Part shown: positions 60,923 through 64,000 of the stretch, one piece after another
How the letters are laid out: the number at the start of each line of letters is the position of its first letter
How positions within the stretch are numbered: the first letter of the stretch is position 1
NCBI GenBank assembly: GCA_944325355.1
Contig: CALUZS010000002.1
Span: 124,001-188,000 of the forward strand
Length of the DNA stretch: 64,000 bases
DNA from: an uncultured Parabacteroides sp.
GTDB taxonomy: Bacteria; Bacteroidota; Bacteroidia; Bacteroidales; Tannerellaceae
Reading direction: 5' to 3'
Notes under the pieces: generated by a model
Seen by the model: the letters and a program-made list of their open reading frames with translations, nothing else
Database searches by the model: none
Told to the model about the DNA's origin: nothing
Made by a program: the position numbers and the translations under genes

Positions 60923-62998
60923 CTATAACCCGTTTACGGAGCGGTAAACCGCGTTTATCCGCGTCCGGAAATCTTCCAATACGTAATTGCCGAGTATCCG
61001 TTTCCTCCCCGCATCCCGGTTCCTTTGAGGATATCCGCCGGACAACATTTTCGCCAAGGCGGCCTGCAACGACTCCACCTTGTGTTCCTTGTCGAAACAA
61101 AACATTGCGCCGTACTCGCCTTCCGCCACAATCTCCCGCAACCCGGTCGTTTGGTTTACCAGCACCGGCAGTTTGTTCATCATCATCTCCGCCGCAACGA
61201 AACCGAACTCCTCGTAAACAGAAGGGACGACACCGAACTCGGCTATGGCATAAAGCTCGAACAACTGCTCCTTAGGTATGAAACCGGTAAAAACCACACG
61301 CGACCAGAAAGGGTTCGCTTTCTCCATACAACCGGTAAAATTCCCGGTGCCTGCCACGACAAGCCGTACTTCCGGAAACGTATCGCGGAGCTTCCCGAAT
61401 GCTTCCACTAATTCCGCCACTCCTTTCTCCGGCGACAACCTCCCGGCATAAACCACCAACCGTTCCTGCTTGCCGAAACCGTATTTTGCACGCAAGGCTT
61501 CCCGCTCCTCCGCCGTACGCTCCACATAGTCGTCCCGCATACCGTTCGGGATATATGCTATTTTTTCCCGGGGGATGCCATACATGTCGCGCAACATATC
61601 GTATGAATGGCGGGCAATGGCTATCACCTTGTCGCAACAATCGAGCATGAATTTCCGCTCCGACTCGAACCGTCCGGCCACCTGCTTTTCCCACGCCGTC
61701 TCCGGTCCTGCCACAATCTGCTCCATTTTCCGGCGGTCGCCCAACAGGTGAAGCCCCCATTCCGTGTAATGCAACGTGAACAGAACCTTGGCCCGCAGTT
61801 TCTCCCGGAACAGTTTTGCCAGTTCATAATGGGAAGTGAAATTGAAATGGCAATATACCGCCCTCTCCGATGGGATACGCGAAGCCATGAAATAAAAAAC
61901 ATTCCTGTAATATTGCTTTTCATTGTTTTCGGACCATCCGCCCTGCAAGGCTGGCGGTGTGGGGATGCCATAAGAAGCGATGCCATCCTCGTATTTCCAT
62001 GCCACGACCTGCTGTTGCCGCGCGTAAAGGGTCAGGATAAGGATATCCCATGCCGACGGGTCAAAACAACGGGTCAACTGGGAGATATACGTGCCCACCC
62101 CGTATTGGTTTGCCATGCTTTCCCCCGAGACAATAAACAGGCAAGGACGGGTGGAAGCAGCCAATGCCTGCTCGTAGGCTTGCTGCGCCCTCCGCTGCAA
62201 ATCCGCGATAAGCGATTCGTATGCGTTCTTCACCTCTTCATCCGCCAGCTGCCCGTCGATGAATGACTTCAACCTGCCGGTGATAAGACACAATGCCGCA
62301 GCCTGTTCACGCAAGCGACCCGGCGTATGCACCAACGAAGCGTTGTGCAAACGGTAAAAATAGAAATCACCCGGGCAATAGGCGACCCGTCCGGCCGCAT
62401 AAAAGGCATAAGGGGTGAAAAACTCGTCATCGTGCGTGGCACATTCAAAATGCAAACCATGCGCCTTTACCCATGAACGGCGGTATAAACTGCCACAAAC
62501 CATCGGGACATATTCGTCATTCTCCATCAAGCGGCAAAAGCATTCTTTCCCGTCCAACACGTCCGACTCTCCGGGGAACGTCTTGGAACGGTCGCCCATC
62601 CGGTACGACGAACCATCCGCACGGCAATAAAGCACGCTGCCGATTACCATGTCTGCCCGGCACGCTTCCGCACGGCGGTAAAGTTGTTCGAACGCATCGG
62701 GCGCCACCGTGTCGTCGCTGTCCACAAAACCGACATACGTGCCTTCCGCAGCGGCCAGCAACGCGTTACGCGTAGGCGATACCCCGCGATGGGACAAACG
62801 CAACAACCGGATTCTACCATCGACCGCCGCATGGGCTTCGGCCCGCTGCAACGTATTGTCCGTAGAACCATCGTCCGCCACAATGATTTCGATATCTGCC
62901 AATGTCTGCTCCCGGACGGACGACAAACATTCGTCGATATAGGCTTCCGCGTTATACGCAGGGATTAAAACGCTAATTTTCGGTGTAATTGTTTCCAT
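60923..62998 (-). CDS. GT2-GT4 fusion glycosyltransferase of the peptide cluster
   Basis: The 691-residue protein joins an N-terminal GT-A family 2 domain (residues about 8-220: ISVLIPAYNAEAYIDECL, VADDGSTDNTL, VGFVDSDDTVAPDAF) to a C-terminal GT-B family 4 domain (about 300-690: LVVYAGRLSPEKGVAELVEAF and SVYEEFGFVAAEMMMNKLPV). I recall a glycosyltransferase family assigned to the GG-Bacteroidales peptide system that covers this type. It may glycosylate the Cys/Ser-rich peptide core or a surface glycan. It starts inside the preceding LanC-like gene (26-nt overlap). The gene is clearly richer in G+C than its neighbours: 34 of 60 at 61141-61200, against 18 of 60 at 57901-57960. Confidence 0.85.
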   Translation of the reverse strand: METITPKISVLIPAYNAEAYIDECLSSVREQTLADIEIIVADDGSTDNTLQRAEAHAAVDGRIRLLRLSHRGVSPTRNALLAAAEGTYVGFVDSDDTVAPDAFEQLYRRAEACRADMVIGSVLYCRADGSSYRMGDRSKTFPGESDVLDGKECFCRLMENDEYVPMVCGSLYRRSWVKAHGLHFECATHDDEFFTPYAFYAAGRVAYCPGDFYFYRLHNASLVHTPGRLREQAAALCLITGRLKSFIDGQLADEEVKNAYESLIADLQRRAQQAYEQALAASTRPCLFIVSGESMANQYGVGTYISQLTRCFDPSAWDILILTLYARQQQVVAWKYEDGIASYGIPTPPALQGGWSENNEKQYYRNVFYFMASRIPSERAVYCHFNFTSHYELAKLFREKLRAKVLFTLHYTEWGLHLLGDRRKMEQIVAGPETAWEKQVAGRFESERKFMLDCCDKVIAIARHSYDMLRDMYGIPREKIAYIPNGMRDDYVERTAEEREALRAKYGFGKQERLVVYAGRLSPEKGVAELVEAFGKLRDTFPEVRLVVAGTGNFTGCMEKANPFWSRVVFTGFIPKEQLFELYAIAEFGVVPSVYEEFGFVAAEMMMNKLPVLVNQTTGLREIVAEGEYGAMFCFDKEHKVESLQAALAKMLSGGYPQRNRDAGRKRILGNYVLEDFRTRINAVYRSVNGL

Positions 62999-63662
62999 GG
63001 TGCTTTTCCGGTAAATAGGTTATTATGGTATCCATCTTTTTTTCATCATCCAATAAAATCATGCCATGTTTCCAGCTATTAGATTCTCCCGGGCCGGCAG
63101 TCTCCCGCCAACAACCGAGCGCCCGTTTCCAAATGGCTGCGCACCCGTAATCGTCCGACTGCCAATCGATTTTTGCGTTCCTGCACGCCTCTCTGAATTC
63201 CTCCATGTACGAAACATCGAAAGGCTGTTTCCCGGATTCCCTTCCCGGGGAATCCAACCGGGCGCGGACATAAGCGGCTATCCCTTCCAATCCATGTTCA
63301 AACGAGGTATCCTTTATGCGCCGCAAGTCGCGCTCCATGACTTTTGCATCTATCTCTTCCAGTATCTCGTCGGTATCGCCTTCCACAAAGCCCAACCTCT
63401 TTAAGAATTCCACCGACCAGCCTATACCGCAAAGCCCGTCTGCAAAATCGACGGCAAGGTCGAACGTCAGATGTCCGCAAACATCTTCCACCAATTCTTC
63501 AGCAAAACTTTCATAAAAACGGTTATTAGTGATACGTGCACAACAAAAAAAGAAAAGAGACAATCCCGATTTGCCATTCAACAGACTTTGGTCTGTGGAA
63601 AAACTACCATATAAGAGCTGATAGTCCATTATGCTTTTCAAACGATTAGAAATTGTTACCAT
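62973..63662 (-). CDS. Short LanC-like protein lacking the zinc ligands
   Basis: The 229-residue protein has GxxG-type repeats typical of the LanC alpha/alpha toroid: NGKSGLSLFFFCC (near residue 30), ADGLCGIGWSVEFL (near residue 75), FEHGLEGIAAYVRA (near residue 122). LanC proteins are usually about 400 residues and need zinc-binding CHG and Cys; the equivalent of CHG here would be KHG (SNSWKHGMI) and no second Cys ligand is clear. It may therefore be a substrate-binding or degenerate cyclase. It heads the minus-strand RiPP transcription unit and is divergent from the exporter. Confidence 0.55.
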   Translation of the reverse strand: MVTISNRLKSIMDYQLLYGSFSTDQSLLNGKSGLSLFFFCCARITNNRFYESFAEELVEDVCGHLTFDLAVDFADGLCGIGWSVEFLKRLGFVEGDTDEILEEIDAKVMERDLRRIKDTSFEHGLEGIAAYVRARLDSPGRESGKQPFDVSYMEEFREACRNAKIDWQSDDYGCAAIWKRALGCWRETAGPGESNSWKHGMILLDDEKKMDTIITYLPEKHHGNNYTEN

Positions 63663-63731
63663 ATTTATTTCATATTACGATTGTCTATCGCAAATAAAAT
63701 AAATCCCGATGGATAAAACAAGGTAATCTCA

Positions 63732-63742
63732 CCCCCCCCCCC
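63732..63742. repeat. Homopolymeric C tract (11 C)
   Basis: Eleven consecutive C lie in the divergent promoter region, about 80 bp upstream of the LanC-like start and 126 bp upstream of the exporter start. No other run of this length was noticed in the window. Confidence 0.9.
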
Positions 63743-63785
63743 TTGTTCTTTTAGCATAGTTTAACTTAATGACCTGTACCTTATC

Positions 63786-63804
63786 AATGGAGCTCCATTT
63801 TTCT
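63786..63804 (+). promoter_or_regulatory. Short palindrome with T-run in the exporter leader
   Basis: AATGGAGCTCCATT (63786-63799) is a perfect 14-bp palindrome followed by TTTTC. It could be a weak terminator or attenuator ahead of the exporter gene. Confidence 0.4.
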
Positions 63805-63868
63805 TGCAAAACATAACAGATATTCCAAGAGAAACGATTATTTTCGTTCCAAATTTAATCACTGCATC

Positions 63869-64000
63869 ATGAAACACTTCCAAAAATTTCCACATTATTT
63901 GCAATTCGATGCGATGGACTGCGGTCCTACCTGCCTTCGGATGATAGCAAAGTATTATGGGAAATCTTTTTCGATCGAGACCTTGCGTGCCCGTTCATTT
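63869..64000 (+). CDS. C39-peptidase ABC exporter, N-terminal fragment
   Basis: The first 44 residues of a protein are present and the gene runs off the window. They read as a C39 cysteine-peptidase domain: catalytic Cys18 in MDCGPTC with the oxyanion Gln12 ahead of it (LQFDAMDC), followed by LRMIAKYYGKSFSIETLRA. In peptidase-containing ABC transporters (PCATs) this domain cuts double-glycine leaders and exports the product. Here it faces away from the LanC-like gene and is the natural candidate to process both precursors after GG. The rest of the transporter is not visible. Confidence 0.85.
   Translation, partial: MKHFQKFPHYLQFDAMDCGPTCLRMIAKYYGKSFSIETLRARSF

Larger units (their letters stand above)
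63663..63868. other. 206-bp divergent control region of the peptide cluster
   Basis: It separates the LanC-like gene and the exporter gene. It has a run of 11 C (63732-63742), a weak minus-strand promoter pair (TTTATTTG at 63691-63698 with CTTG at 63719-63722, 20 nt apart) and a plus-strand near-match TATTTTCG about 30 nt before the exporter start. It is A/T-rich otherwise. Confidence 0.5.

Noticed and set aside
1..64000. CRISPR array, insertion sequence, tRNA or rRNA gene
   Set aside because: No regularly spaced repeats, transposase gene, tRNA cloverleaf or rRNA sequence was recognised by reading. A tRNA or small RNA could still be missed.

Overview
The window is chromosomal DNA from a member of the Bacteroidales (Bacteroidetes). 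The evidence is the repeated -7 promoter motif TAnnTTTG (often with a TTTG-like box 19-21 nt upstream), near absence of Shine-Dalgarno sequences, and protein families typical of the order: a fused-subunit 2-oxoacid:ferredoxin oxidoreductase, DUF4252 proteins, a lipoprotein TPR/LuxR regulator, 6-bladed beta-propeller lipoproteins and a GH78 rhamnosidase. The genus cannot be fixed by reading alone; a Bacteroides/Parabacteroides/Odoribacter-like gut organism is plausible.

Left part (1-20.5 kb): the tail of a YfhO-like membrane protein, ychF, a three-haem cytochrome c peroxidase, a GH78 rhamnosidase, a cupin, a four-gene sigma-factor operon flanked by DUF4252 genes (6777-8618), a PaaI-type thioesterase, and the housekeeping run mnmG-uvrC-dtd-mazG-like-deoC. 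A perfect 34-bp palindrome centred on the canonical ParB site parS lies between mnmG and uvrC. A polyprenyl synthase, polA, a sialidase-like lipoprotein and an ABM-domain protein follow.

Middle part (20.5-43 kb, mostly minus strand): an outer-membrane barrel / LytS-like kinase / LytTR regulator / SulP run, TlpA-like lipoprotein with yifB, pckA, the oxidoreductase pair, aroK-alanine dehydrogenase, a three-gene envelope glycosylation cluster (ArnT-like, DPM-like GT2, lipid A biosynthesis N-terminal domain protein), a barrel protein, a TPR/LuxR regulator, a small DUF486 membrane protein, and hsp20 with a sigma-54-like promoter.

Right part (43.1-64 kb): a large minus-strand cluster for a ribosomally made, post-translationally modified peptide of the type annotated as the 'GG-Bacteroidales' radical SAM system. 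In transcription order it has a LanC-like protein, a GT2-GT4 fusion glycosyltransferase, precursor 1, two beta-propeller lipoproteins, precursor 2, two more beta-propeller lipoproteins, a radical SAM/SPASM maturase, a pseudo-radical-SAM partner, then membrane fusion protein, RND pump, TolC and a second RND pump. A C39-peptidase ABC exporter starts divergently at the right edge. The precursors share a 27-residue double-glycine leader and a CxCxCx3CxC core. The unit 'precursor, type-2 propeller, type-1 propeller' occurs twice in tandem, each headed by the same 19-nt box, and the spacers carry seven related palindromes. An 11-C tract in the divergent promoter region may make expression phase-variable. 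The working model (inference) is that rSAM and glycosyltransferase enzymes modify the Cys-rich peptide, the C39 transporter removes the leader, and the surface lipoproteins and the RND/TolC machinery handle the product at the envelope.
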